Positions 25,672 through 35,938 of a DNA stretch of 64,000 bases are shown piece by piece (position 1 is the first letter of the stretch; each line of letters opens with the position of its first letter). Origin of the DNA: Methylicorpusculum sp. (GTDB lineage: Bacteria > Pseudomonadota > Gammaproteobacteria > Methylococcales > Methylomonadaceae); contig NZ_JAUSBX010000090.1 of NCBI RefSeq assembly GCF_030651835.1, positions 1-64,000 of the forward strand, written 5' to 3'. A program made the translations under genes and the position numbers. A model generated the notes under the pieces. That model was given only the letters and a program-made list of their open reading frames with translations, was not told the DNA's origin and did no database searches.

Positions 25672-27012
25672 ATGAAACACGTTGAATTGCTTTCTCCTGC
25701 AGGAACCTTAAAAAACATGCGCTATGCTTTTGCGTACGGCGCGGATGCGGTTTACGCAGGCCAGCCCCGTTACAGCCTGCGAGTTCGTAATAACGATTTT
25801 CTGGAGGATAATCTGGCGACAGGCATCGCCGAAGCGCATCAGTTGGGCAAAAAGTTCTTTCTAGCTACCAATGTTATTCCACATAACAGCAAAGTCAAAA
25901 CCTTTATCAAGGACCTGACGCCTATCATTGCCATGCAACCCGACGCGCTGATCATGGCCGATCCGGGATTGATCATGATGGTTCGCGAAACCTGGCCTGA
26001 CATGCCGGTTCATTTGTCGGTGCAAGCCAACACCGTCAATTATGCCTCGGTCAAATTCTGGAAAAGCATCGGCATAGAAAGAGTCATCCTTTCCCGTGAG
26101 TTATCATTGGATGAAATTGCAGAAATCCGTCAGGAATGCCCGGATATGGAACTGGAAGTCTTCGTTCACGGCGCATTGTGTATCGCCTATTCCGGCCGCT
26201 GCCTGCTCTCCGGATATTTCAATCATAGAGACCCGAATCAAGGCACCTGCACGAATTCCTGCCGCTGGAAATACGACACCTTACCCGCCCATGAAAATGC
26301 CGAGGGTGATTATGTGCCGGATGGCGGCGCTTTATCGATGGAGGATATCAGCACGGCTAGCTGTGGTGGCGCGGAACGGCATCCTTTGGCCGATAATATT
26401 TATTTTCTGGAAGAAGAAGGCAGAAAAGGGGAACTACTCCCCATCATGGAAGATGAAAATGGCACGTATATCATGAATTCCAAAGATCTTCGCGCCATCG
26501 AACACATCCAGCGGTTGGTTGAAATCGGTGTCGACAGCCTGAAAATTGAAGGCCGGACCAAATCTCACTATTACGTAGCCCGCACCGCCCAAACCTATCG
26601 CCAGGCGATAGACGATGCATTGGCTGATCGCCCTTTCAATCCCCAATTACTGGGGGTTCTGGAAAACCTTGCCAGCAGAGGCTACACGGACGGTTTCTAC
26701 CAACGCCATCACACCCATGAGCACCAAAACTACATCAACGGCTATTCAAAAAGTCATCAGCAACAATTCTGCGGAGAAATAAGAAATTTCGACCCCAACA
26801 GCGGACTGGCTGAAATCGACGTAAAAAACAAATTCTCGGTCGGGGACAGATTAGAACTGATTTTGCCCGAAGGCAATCGCGACATCGTGATAGAAAAAAT
26901 GGAAGATCTTCATGGCAGACCGATGCTGGAAGCATCGGGCGGGGGTTACGAAGTCAGAATCCCCTTGCCCGGCATCAAGTCGGACAAAGGCTTACTGGCA
27001 AGGTATATTTGA
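25672..27012 (+). CDS. trhP: U32 family peptidase-like / tRNA hydroxylation protein (TrhP/YegQ)
   Basis: MKHVELLSPAGTLKNMRYAFAYGADAVYAGQPRYSLR; U32 Cys motifs. Confidence 0.9.
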   Translation: MKHVELLSPAGTLKNMRYAFAYGADAVYAGQPRYSLRVRNNDFLEDNLATGIAEAHQLGKKFFLATNVIPHNSKVKTFIKDLTPIIAMQPDALIMADPGLIMMVRETWPDMPVHLSVQANTVNYASVKFWKSIGIERVILSRELSLDEIAEIRQECPDMELEVFVHGALCIAYSGRCLLSGYFNHRDPNQGTCTNSCRWKYDTLPAHENAEGDYVPDGGALSMEDISTASCGGAERHPLADNIYFLEEEGRKGELLPIMEDENGTYIMNSKDLRAIEHIQRLVEIGVDSLKIEGRTKSHYYVARTAQTYRQAIDDALADRPFNPQLLGVLENLASRGYTDGFYQRHHTHEHQNYINGYSKSHQQQFCGEIRNFDPNSGLAEIDVKNKFSVGDRLELILPEGNRDIVIEKMEDLHGRPMLEASGGGYEVRIPLPGIKSDKGLLARYI

Positions 27013-27109
27013 AGCGTGAGAAAGAGTTAAATAACCCTTAACAAGAAAGGATAGAAGAAAAAAGTGATCAGCTTTTATCCTCTATCCTGAAACAGTAAGT
27101 TAAAGCGTT

Positions 27110-28561
27110 TTAATGGGAATGATGAGGTTTTTTTCCATCATTAAAGTATTGAACTGATTTATCCCAAGCTTGCTGACCGATCAGCCGTCCAATTTTCCGG
27201 CTTATCAGATCGCCATCGATAAAATGTATTCCGCCGTAACGCCTTGAAATACCCGCATCATCAGCCGCATCCGAAAAGGTTGCCCAATAAAGAACGGTAT
27301 CGTTCGCGGGTACTGAGCCGGGCTCCACCGCTGAAGAGCCTGCTTGCACGGTAGTACTAAAACCAAAATAATCACTTTGGGTAAATAGCTTGAGTGTTTC
27401 AGCTCCCGCAGCACTGAAAATACTATGTCCTGAATAGTACTCCGGAAACGGAGGCGTCACGACTGACGCAGCCTGATAGGGCTTCCAATCTGCGCCATCA
27501 ATGAGACCCTGCCAGGATTCGATTGTTTTTCCGGCATATAGAAAATTGATTGCGGTAACCGGTCTGACATAATCGTAATAGCGTTTGGCATCCCAACTGG
27601 CAATACTTGCATCAAAAATGGCGTTGGACAAGGCAAAGAACATCTTAACGTCTTGATCCACCGTATGATGATCGCGCTCAGAAACATAGGCCGCAAATAA
27701 TGCCCAATGGCCCGGAGGCAACTCAGAATGAGGACCATCCGCCCAATATTCTGCAATCACTTTTTTCTCATCCGTCAAATGCGCGCTGTATTCCAAAACC
27801 TGTTGAGCCTGAATCTCATAACGCTCAGGCTCAGTATTGTAATCAGCAGGCGGCGGTGTCATTTTTCGGAACTGTTTACCTGATTTTAACGCGTAGGGTA
27901 CGACCTTACCCCAATGGGGTGTTATAAATTGCTGTTCAGTTGAGCCGATTTGAAGTGGCTGCCAATGATTGGGATCGACTATGGAATCCGGAGAATTGAC
28001 CGGCGTATAACCGCTGTAATCGCTATAAGCACCTGCGTGGAGATCGCCGAGCTGATTGGAGCCATCATGGTGCCGGAAATTCAATACCGCCTTGGCAGCA
28101 ATATTGCCAATACCCGAAGGCTGCTTTACATCAAGGGTGTTGTCGTTAGGATCATAACCAAGGTCAGTCATCAATGCATTGAAACTCGTTATTTCTGTTG
28201 GAAACAGATCGGACAAGCATTCATGTGCAGCAAAACTGATCGCTTTTTCTTTGTTGGCTTGAGTCCTTTCATTTCCAGGGCGGCGCAAATTTTTACCATA
28301 ACGAGTACCCTTCGCCTTGGCGTCATAGGCTGCCCAGGCATCGAACATGCAAGTATCGACAATAGCCAGAGCCCTGGCAACAATAGGTGGTCCTGGATGG
28401 GTGACACGAATCGCTTCGAGAGCGGCTTCATTCCATTGAGCAACCACAGTGCCTGTCGCAGCAAATCCTGATTGACTAAATGTCATTAGCGCTGAAACTG
28501 AAGCAGCAAGAAGCGAACGGTTAAACGTCTGATTTTTCATAAAAAATACCTTATTTATCAT
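27110..28561 (-). CDS. Vanadium-dependent haloperoxidase-like secreted PAP2-family enzyme
   Basis: DAKRYYDYVRP, PEYYSGHSIFSAAG and SRRYGGIHFIDGDLISRKIG motifs; signal peptide (likely start MKNQTFNRSLLAA). Confidence 0.85.
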   Translation of the reverse strand: MINKVFFMKNQTFNRSLLAASVSALMTFSQSGFAATGTVVAQWNEAALEAIRVTHPGPPIVARALAIVDTCMFDAWAAYDAKAKGTRYGKNLRRPGNERTQANKEKAISFAAHECLSDLFPTEITSFNALMTDLGYDPNDNTLDVKQPSGIGNIAAKAVLNFRHHDGSNQLGDLHAGAYSDYSGYTPVNSPDSIVDPNHWQPLQIGSTEQQFITPHWGKVVPYALKSGKQFRKMTPPPADYNTEPERYEIQAQQVLEYSAHLTDEKKVIAEYWADGPHSELPPGHWALFAAYVSERDHHTVDQDVKMFFALSNAIFDASIASWDAKRYYDYVRPVTAINFLYAGKTIESWQGLIDGADWKPYQAASVVTPPFPEYYSGHSIFSAAGAETLKLFTQSDYFGFSTTVQAGSSAVEPGSVPANDTVLYWATFSDAADDAGISRRYGGIHFIDGDLISRKIGRLIGQQAWDKSVQYFNDGKKPHHSH

Positions 28562-29160
28562 AATATTAAATTCCTTTTCAAAAGAGTAAAAGTTTGTTTG
28601 CTTTCAAGAAAGTGGGTAATGACACTCTCTTGATTAATATGCTAAGAGGAAAATTCAGTGAATTCTGTTAAATAGTCACACTTGGCGTAAGGCATATTTC
28701 ATACCAACCATTTTTGAAATGAAGTGGACCTTGTGTTAAGGGATGTGCTGAATTTTTTATGATGGGGGGGATAACACCCTGTTTTTAATGATTTTTCATT
28801 ATAAACGCCACGCTATTTAAGAATTCTAAGTCATTGATAAGCAGACTTGAGGGTTTGTGTTGAGTAAATCAATACTGCTTTGAGAGAAAAAATAAGCGTT
28901 TAAAACTTTGATACTAGCTGACAAAATTGTCTTATGAGAACTGACAGAGCCAAGCCATACTGTCAGGACCGACATTTATTGCTTCTATGGATAATGGATA
29001 AACTGTTGTGCAAATTGAAACGAGAGTTACAAACAAATCAGAAGGGGGTAATCGAAAGGGGTCTAATGTTAAAGGGGTTAAACAGGATTGTTGTTTTGAT
29101 CGGTGACAACGGCAAAATCCTGAATGCCGTCGCCTAAAAAATCAATAGAACATTCGTAAT

Positions 29161-29550
29161 TTATTTTTTGGTCATGAAAAAATAAATGGATTGGCATTTA
29201 AGTACCATCTTATCGTTCTCTTTCTCGACAGCAGTGCACGTTTCCATTTTTGAACGGCCCGGCGCTGCTTGTTTGACCAATTTACCGTCCTCAATTGAAT
29301 AGCTAACCACTGCCCGCATCTTTTCTACACGAGCACTGGCGTCTGCATCGTGAGAATTACCTTCCAGAGTGCCGTCCTTTTTAAATTCCCAGGTGGTACT
29401 CAAACCTCTAGCCTTACTACCGTCGCTATTGCGTGATTCTTTGTCTATTTGCCAAACGCCCAGAATATCCGCTTGAGTCAACTGAACTTCCGCGACCGCA
29501 GAAAATGATAAGAATGTTAGAGCAAATACAGCTAATTTATTTAATCGCAT
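29161..29550 (-). CDS. Small secreted hypothetical protein (lipocalin-like pattern)
   Basis: 129 aa with signal peptide; ILGVWQIDKES...GSKARGLSTTWEFKKDGTLEG. Confidence 0.6.
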   Translation of the reverse strand: MRLNKLAVFALTFLSFSAVAEVQLTQADILGVWQIDKESRNSDGSKARGLSTTWEFKKDGTLEGNSHDADASARVEKMRAVVSYSIEDGKLVKQAAPGRSKMETCTAVEKENDKMVLKCQSIYFFMTKK

Positions 29551-29630
29551 GGCGAAAACCTTATGGGTTATTTTTTATGAGCCCAAATTGTACCACGGAA
29601 GATAAGGGTACATGATTTTGTGCTCAAGGG

Positions 29631-29793
29631 CAGCAATTCTCAGCTTGATCTTTTCCACATCATTTTGGGCAGGGAAAAGCCTTTAGAGGAAGGCCTTAAA
29701 CCCTTCCATGGGGCTTTACAGCAGCATCCCTGCTGCCGACACCCTCAAAAAGTTTCCCCCTGCCCTTTTTCCCCTTCAAATTGAGAATTGCTG
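29631..29793 (+). mobile_element. MITE-like element, family A copy 2
   Basis: Perfect 12-bp TIR CAGCAATTCTCA/TGAGAATTGCTG; perfect 9-bp direct repeats GCTCAAGGG (29622-29630, 29794-29802); stem GGGCAGGG/CCCTGCCC. Confidence 0.85.
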
Positions 29794-30038
29794 GCTCAAG
29801 GGGGATTGCCCCGATAAGCCCTCATTGGCTGATACCAAATCTCAAAGCCACAATAGAAGTGTAAACCGGAAATTGCAGTTCAAGTGTCTTACACGGTCAT
29901 ATTAATTTGCGTATCTGATATGATAACAAGCATATAGCGCCGGTTGAGTCTTATTATCTGAATGTGGACCCGCCCGCCGCCATGCTGCTGTCTGCTGTTG
30001 GCAAGCAGATTCATATTATTCTCATCAAGGTATTGCGT

Positions 30039-30524
30039 ATGACTTTTGCAACCGCCAGACTCTGTGACACATACACAGACAAGGCTCACCTTCAAATAGC
30101 TGAACCTATTTTCAAGCTATTTGGAGCCTCGTTGGCATTTTCCGGGCAAATCACCACAATCAAGGTTTTTGAGGATAATGCGCTGGTTAGAACTGCTCTT
30201 TCGGCAAAGGTCAATCACAGGGTTTTAGTGATTGACGGCGGCGGATCGCATCGCTGCGCTTTGATCGACGGAGAACTGGCCCTTCTAGCCTTCGAAAATG
30301 GCTGGCAAGGTCTTGTCGTTTATGGCTGCATACGTGATTCGGCAGTTATCAATGCCATACCAATCGGGATTCGCGCCTTGCATTCGCATCCGCTAAAAAG
30401 CCCCAAGAAAGGCTTGGGTAATCTTGATACTGTGGTGACTTTTGCCGGGGTTCAATTTAAAAAAGATTATTTTTTATACGCTGATAGTGATGGAATTATC
30501 GTCTCGGAAACAGAGTTGAGTTAG
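30039..30524 (+). CDS. rraA: RraA family protein (RNase E regulator / HMG aldolase-like)
   Basis: MTFATARLCDTYTD; VLVIDGGGSHRCALIDGELALLAFENGWQGLVVYGCIRD. Confidence 0.9.
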   Translation: MTFATARLCDTYTDKAHLQIAEPIFKLFGASLAFSGQITTIKVFEDNALVRTALSAKVNHRVLVIDGGGSHRCALIDGELALLAFENGWQGLVVYGCIRDSAVINAIPIGIRALHSHPLKSPKKGLGNLDTVVTFAGVQFKKDYFLYADSDGIIVSETELS

Positions 30525-30560
30525 AATAAAACCACCTTAACCTACTTTTTTAGTCAAGAT

Positions 30561-31526
30561 ATGCAAATAGTACTCGCAAATCCCCGTGGCTTCTGTGCCG
30601 GCGTTGACCGCGCCATTGAAATTGTTGATCAAGCGCTTGAGACATTCGGCGCTCCTATCTATGTCCGCCATGAAGTCGTACACAACCGAACAGTAGTTGA
30701 CGGACTAAAAGAAAAAGGCGCGATTTTTATTGAAGATTTAAATGATGTACCTGTCGAATCATACTTGATCTTTAGCGCACACGGCGTTTCCAAAGAGGTA
30801 CAAAAGAAAGCGGAAGAACGTAATCTGACCGTGTTCGATGCTACCTGTCCGCTGGTCACCAAAGTCCATTTACAAGTCGCCAAACACGCCAAACAAGACC
30901 GGGAAGTCATCCTGATCGGCCACGCAGGACATCCTGAGGTTGAAGGCACTATGGGGCAATATGAAAAATGCACCGAAAACGGCGGCATTTATCTGGTAGA
31001 AACGCCCGATGACGTCGCCAATCTCAAAGTCAATAATCCGGACAATCTGGCTTATGTGACTCAAACAACGTTATCCATGACCGACACAAAAATCATGGTG
31101 GATGCTTTGCGCGCCAGATTCACCTCAATCCAGGAGCAGAAAAAAGACGATATCTGCTATGCAACCCAAAATCGTCAGGATGCCGTCTATGATCTCGCAT
31201 CAAAAACTGACCTAATCCTGGTTGTCGGATCGCCCAATAGCTCTAACTCTAACCGTTTGCGTGAAATTGCTGAACAATTGGGCAAACCGGCTTATCTGAT
31301 TGATACAGCCGAAGACATGCAGAAAGACTGGTTTGAGGGAATTGATGCGGTGGGTGTAACTGCCGGGGCATCGGCACCGGAAGTACTGGTTCAGGAGGTG
31401 ATTAATCAACTGAAGATCTGGGGTGGCGAGACTATTATCGAAAACAAGGGAATTGAGGAAAAAGTAGTCTTTTCCTTACCTAAAGGCCTACAAAAAAAAT
31501 CCTGTCCGTCTTCTGCCAACGCTTGA
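30561..31526 (+). CDS. ispH: 4-hydroxy-3-methylbut-2-enyl diphosphate reductase
   Basis: [43 protein letters not shown]. Confidence 0.96.
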   Translation: MQIVLANPRGFCAGVDRAIEIVDQALETFGAPIYVRHEVVHNRTVVDGLKEKGAIFIEDLNDVPVESYLIFSAHGVSKEVQKKAEERNLTVFDATCPLVTKVHLQVAKHAKQDREVILIGHAGHPEVEGTMGQYEKCTENGGIYLVETPDDVANLKVNNPDNLAYVTQTTLSMTDTKIMVDALRARFTSIQEQKKDDICYATQNRQDAVYDLASKTDLILVVGSPNSSNSNRLREIAEQLGKPAYLIDTAEDMQKDWFEGIDAVGVTAGASAPEVLVQEVINQLKIWGGETIIENKGIEEKVVFSLPKGLQKKSCPSSANA

Positions 31527-31553
31527 TTTTAGAAAAATCAATTGCACCTGAAA

Positions 31554-31575
31554 AGAGTGGGCTTTCGCCTACTCT
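31554..31575 (+). terminator. Probable terminator downstream of ispH
   Basis: AGAGTGGGC-tttc-GCCTACTCT followed by GTTTC; short T run. Confidence 0.5.
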
Positions 31576-31652
31576 GTTTCGGCCTGATTGCAGCTTTTTC
31601 ATGGATTCTATGTTGATTTACAAAGACTGGCTTTCCACTTGATGTAGTTGAC

Positions 31653-33188
31653 TCATTTTTTGCCTTGCATCCGGTACATGGCCAAGCCTATATTGGCTTG
31701 TTGTACAAAATGCTTAAAGCCGTTAAAGTCATCGTCAGTGAACGGTTGCTGTGAAAATGACCGGTCCGAATAAATCAAGCCTATCGGTTGTTCGCCTGAA
31801 CAAACCGGCATCAGAAAGCAATCATGCTGGCCAATGACCCGCTTATCAGCATCGGTAAACAAGACCCCATCGGATGCCCCACTTACCATTAATCCTTGAG
31901 GGTTCCGTAGTGCCTGGCTAAAAATATTGAGGGGTGATTGTGAAATACTGAAAATTATTTTCTGATCGTAATACTCTTTGCGCCACCCTAATGAAAGCTT
32001 CTCTTTCATTGACTTCTTGTCCTGAGCCAAAAGTGCAAAAAGGGCTCGATCCATTCCCAAGCCCCGCTGAATCCCTTCCATGACCATTTCAAACAGCAAA
32101 TTAATATCAATTTTGCCGCTCATAATGCCTGTAATTTCCTGAAGTATCTGAATTTGAACCAATTTTTTATCTTCATCCGGCACCTTTGATTCTTCCTCTA
32201 CCGATTGAAACTCTTCTTTATTGATTAACCTGGAGGCGGTAACTGCGCCAAATTGTTTAGCGATGTTAATTGCAGTATCGGTATTTTGAACCATTAGCGC
32301 CTCTGCGGACTGCTTGGATGTACCGGTTAACTTACTGATTTTATCGACGCATTCGACATATTGCTTACTTTGCGGACCTTCCTTAAGAGCATCCGTAATC
32401 ACATACCCCAAATTAACCAGATTGACTCGAGGATTCGCTTGCCTGCCTTTTTTGACCGATTCTTCAATCAAACCACCCAGCTTCCAGGTTTTACAGAGCG
32501 ATACGGCAAGATCAGTCAGCTTAAAACCCAACACCTGCTTTTCCGCCTCCTCGATCGTACAATTTTCCTTATTTATCAGGCTCAATAAACGCTCACCCTG
32601 CTTGCCGCTGAAACACCAGAACGCAACATTACCAATTTGGTGCAGCAGCGCAGCAATAAAAACCTCCTCCGGCGAAGGATCATTCACCGACAAGGCCAGT
32701 GATTTTGCCTGTACCGCGGCATGAACTGCCCTGGCAATTTCTTGATTTGCGCGCTCCCGGTTCGCCGCAGGTAAAATAGCCTCAAAAAAAGAGCACGCCA
32801 AGGTCAGTTCTCTGATCAACTCCGAACCCAAGACGATAATAGCCCGTGAGACCGTCACCATTTTTTGGCGGCTGACATTGTAGTAACTGCTGTTGCTCAT
32901 TTTAAGCAATTTGGCAGTCAGATTAGGATCATGAAGAATGACATTCGCCAAATCCATCGCACCTTTTTTATCATCTCTCAGAATGGCATCGATACTGAAT
33001 GCGGTACTGGAAAAAATCGGCATGTCTCTATCGCAAAGCACTGAGGTCCATTCGTCAAGAGAAAGGGGTTCAGAAATCTTTTCTACTACGAGTTCACTCA
33101 TGTTGACCAATGATTCTTCAATTGAATTACAAAACGGATTAACTTTTGGCTTATCCCGGGCAGAGTGCCTACAATAATCGCTAAACAC
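31653..33188 (-). CDS. HDOD domain protein with C-terminal GAF-like domain
   Basis: HDOD signature (LLKMSNSSYYN, AALLHQIGNVAFW); C-terminal sensor-like region; actual start may be MSELVVEKI. Confidence 0.8.
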   Translation of the reverse strand: MFSDYCRHSARDKPKVNPFCNSIEESLVNMSELVVEKISEPLSLDEWTSVLCDRDMPIFSSTAFSIDAILRDDKKGAMDLANVILHDPNLTAKLLKMSNSSYYNVSRQKMVTVSRAIIVLGSELIRELTLACSFFEAILPAANRERANQEIARAVHAAVQAKSLALSVNDPSPEEVFIAALLHQIGNVAFWCFSGKQGERLLSLINKENCTIEEAEKQVLGFKLTDLAVSLCKTWKLGGLIEESVKKGRQANPRVNLVNLGYVITDALKEGPQSKQYVECVDKISKLTGTSKQSAEALMVQNTDTAINIAKQFGAVTASRLINKEEFQSVEEESKVPDEDKKLVQIQILQEITGIMSGKIDINLLFEMVMEGIQRGLGMDRALFALLAQDKKSMKEKLSLGWRKEYYDQKIIFSISQSPLNIFSQALRNPQGLMVSGASDGVLFTDADKRVIGQHDCFLMPVCSGEQPIGLIYSDRSFSQQPFTDDDFNGFKHFVQQANIGLAMYRMQGKK

Positions 33189-33204
33189 AACTCGGATAAA
33201 CGCA

Positions 33205-34692
33205 TTGAATCCTTTACGACAACTTATTTCCCAAACCGCAATTTATGGCCTAAGCAGCATCCTGGGCCGATTTCTCAACTATCTGCTGGTACCGCTTTAT
33301 ACCTACACCTTTTCAACCGGTGAATATGGCGTGGTTTCGGAATTTTATGCCTATGCCGGTTTTTTTGCGGTCGTCCTGACCAGCGGACTTGAAACCGGTT
33401 ATTTTCGATTTCGAAAACAGGAAGGATTGGACGCTAATGAAGTATATACCAACGCGTTATGCTTTTTAGTCACGATCAATATTTTGTTTGTCGCCCTGAT
33501 GGCTTATATCAAGACACCAGCAGCCGAGTGGCTGCATTATCCCCAGCATCCTGAATATCTGATCTGGTTTTCGCTGATTCTGGCCCTGGATGCCATCACA
33601 GCCCTTCCCTTTGCGCGTTTGCGCGCCGAAAACCGCGCCTGGCGTTTTGCCGGCATTAAAATGACTGAAATTTTACTGACTATCGGTTTAAATCTCTTTT
33701 TTCTACTGGCTTGCCCAAAAATCCAAACGCTATGGCCAGACTCATTAATCGCCAAATGGTACGACCCGGCCATAGGCGTGGGCTATATTTTTCTGGCCAA
33801 CCTCGTGGCCAGCGGAATTAAACTCGCACTGCTCTACCCCCAATTCAAGGGGATCCGGTTTTATATGGACAGGCGGTTCATGCGCACGCTGCTGTCCTAT
33901 TCGCTGCCTATGATCATCATCGGTTTTGCCGGCATGGTCAATGAAATGCTGGATCGCGCCATTTTGAAATACATGCTGCCCTATGATCTTGACACTAATC
34001 TGCAGATGCTGGGCATATACGGCGCGTGTTATAAACTGTCCATACTAATGACCTTGTTCGTTCAAGCATTTCGCTATGCCGGTGAACCCTTTTTCTTCAA
34101 TATGGCAGGACGCGCCGATGCCAAGCGCGCTTATGCGATGGTAATGAACTTCTTCGTCCTGTTTGGCGTTTTTATATTTCTGGTCGTTACCTTGTATATC
34201 GGCTTATTCAAATATTTTATCGGCGAACCGTTCAGAGAGGGTCTAAAGGTCGTTCCCATCCTGCTGATTGCCAACCTGTTTCTGGGTATTTACGTCAATC
34301 TGTCGATCTGGTACAAACTGACCGACCGGACCGGTCTTGGCGCCTGGGTTTCAATAGCGGGAGCAGGGTTGACTGCCGCATTGAATTTCTGGTGGATACC
34401 GCTATGGGGCTACGAAGGATCAGCCTGGGCGACGCTGGCTTGTTATGCATTTATGGTTTTTATTTCATGGCTTTTAGGACGGCATTATTACCCGATCGAT
34501 TACCCGATCGGCAAAGTAACGGGATATCTGACCATAGGCATACTGCTGTATCTTGGCAAACCTTATATCGTGACGGAATATCAATGGAATGAGTGGCTTG
34601 CGGCGACATTGGGGTTGACTGTGTATATTGCTCTGGCCGTACTGATGAATCTAGGACCTTTTTTGCGCCGCCGTAAACTAAGGCAAATGTGA
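33205..34692 (+). CDS. Polysaccharide biosynthesis flippase (Wzx/MATE-like, oligosaccharide translocase)
   Basis: 495 aa polytopic; LISQTAIYGLSSILGRFLNYLLVPLYTYTFSTGEYGVVSEFYAYAGFFAV. Confidence 0.85.
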   Translation: MNPLRQLISQTAIYGLSSILGRFLNYLLVPLYTYTFSTGEYGVVSEFYAYAGFFAVVLTSGLETGYFRFRKQEGLDANEVYTNALCFLVTINILFVALMAYIKTPAAEWLHYPQHPEYLIWFSLILALDAITALPFARLRAENRAWRFAGIKMTEILLTIGLNLFFLLACPKIQTLWPDSLIAKWYDPAIGVGYIFLANLVASGIKLALLYPQFKGIRFYMDRRFMRTLLSYSLPMIIIGFAGMVNEMLDRAILKYMLPYDLDTNLQMLGIYGACYKLSILMTLFVQAFRYAGEPFFFNMAGRADAKRAYAMVMNFFVLFGVFIFLVVTLYIGLFKYFIGEPFREGLKVVPILLIANLFLGIYVNLSIWYKLTDRTGLGAWVSIAGAGLTAALNFWWIPLWGYEGSAWATLACYAFMVFISWLLGRHYYPIDYPIGKVTGYLTIGILLYLGKPYIVTEYQWNEWLAATLGLTVYIALAVLMNLGPFLRRRKLRQM

Positions 34693-34741
34693 GTCCTGAA
34701 GGTAAGTCTTCAGCGAGCCTATTAAATGATGGAGGCTATAG

Positions 34742-34901
34742 AACTCCCTGTTTGATCTTTTTGTAGCTTTGAGAGACGGCCTAAGCCTTGCGAGAAACGC
34801 CGTAAACCCATCCATTGGGGCTTGGCGTCAGCATCCTTGCTGCCGACATCCCCGAAAAAATTAGACCCCTCCCTCTTATCCTCAATCGGGGAATTGTGCT
34901 G
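34742..34901 (+). repeat. Diverged relic related to family A
   Basis: TTTGATCTTTTTG...AACGCCGTAAACCCATCCATTGGGGCTTG..CAGCATCCTTGCTGCCGACATCC...GAATTGTGCTG; flanking GCTATAG at 34735-34741 and 34901-34907. Confidence 0.5.
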
Positions 34902-35861
34902 CTATAGCGAGCCGGAATTTGACGAGGATTCCAGCAGACCGGTAATACTTTGTTTAATAACTCTGGCAACTTCGTTTAAAGACGCCTTTTCCTGTAAATT
35001 CATTTCCGGTTGCAAATACCGGATGATACCGGCCCTGCCAACGACGACAGGGATGCTAAAACAATTGTCCTGAATACCCTGCCACTCGTTAAAACAAGTG
35101 CTTAACGGCATGGTGCGATGCTCATCGTATACAATTGCCTGAATCACCGTGCAGGCAGCGGTCGCAATTGCATAATTTGTGTAGCCTTTTAGCCCGTAGA
35201 CCTCGAATCCGGCTTTACTGACTTCTTCATAGATCAGCCTGTGCTCGGAATTATCTTCAATAGGCTCTCCGCCTGCCAAAGCATGACTGAATACCGGAAA
35301 TTGAGACGGACCGTGCTCGCCGAGTATGTATGCCCGCAAATCATCCGGATGAATTTGTTCGGCTTTTGACAACAGCGTTCTGAATCGCGCCGAGTCAACC
35401 AGGGTTCCGACGCCCATGACTTTGGAATGAGGCAATGGCGATAGTTGAGCGGCCAGATAAGTCATCACATCCACAGGATTGGTGATAATCATCAAAATAG
35501 CGTTAGGGTTTGCAACCGTTATTGCGGGGATAATCTTCCTGAAAATGGGAATGTTGGCCTCAGCCAGATCCATGCGTGACTTCATCTTGGCCGTCATTAC
35601 TGCGGAAACAGTGATGACCACAATGTCACAATCAACCACATATTCCAGTGTTGTTCCCTCAATGATCATCGGTCTTTCGCAAAATGCCAGAGTATGTTCC
35701 AGATCCAAAGCATCGCCTCGCGCCTTCGATTCATCGCGGCTGACCAAGACCAGATGATTACACAGCCCTTTCAACACCAAAGCATAGGCAAGCGCAGAAC
35801 CGACGTGACCCATTCCAATAATACCTATTTTCACTTTTTGCCTCCTTAGCTCTTTTAACAA
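34902..35861 (-). CDS. Lactate/malate dehydrogenase family protein (substrate uncertain)
   Basis: IGIIGMGHVGSALAYAL Rossmann; NPVDVMTYLA; DSARFR; LGEHGPSQFPVFS. Confidence 0.85.
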   Translation of the reverse strand: MLKELRRQKVKIGIIGMGHVGSALAYALVLKGLCNHLVLVSRDESKARGDALDLEHTLAFCERPMIIEGTTLEYVVDCDIVVITVSAVMTAKMKSRMDLAEANIPIFRKIIPAITVANPNAILMIITNPVDVMTYLAAQLSPLPHSKVMGVGTLVDSARFRTLLSKAEQIHPDDLRAYILGEHGPSQFPVFSHALAGGEPIEDNSEHRLIYEEVSKAGFEVYGLKGYTNYAIATAACTVIQAIVYDEHRTMPLSTCFNEWQGIQDNCFSIPVVVGRAGIIRYLQPEMNLQEKASLNEVARVIKQSITGLLESSSNSGSL

Positions 35862-35938
35862 ACACTATCATATCGGCTAATTCTGCCGCATACCTTAAAA
35901 AACAGGCCTATCAAGCCGATACGCCAGCGCTTAAGAGG

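Noticed and set aside
28934-29137. 67-aa ORF between the haloperoxidase-like gene and the small secreted protein gene
   Set aside because: No convincing ribosome-binding site or domain-like composition; likely a chance ORF in a long intergenic region.
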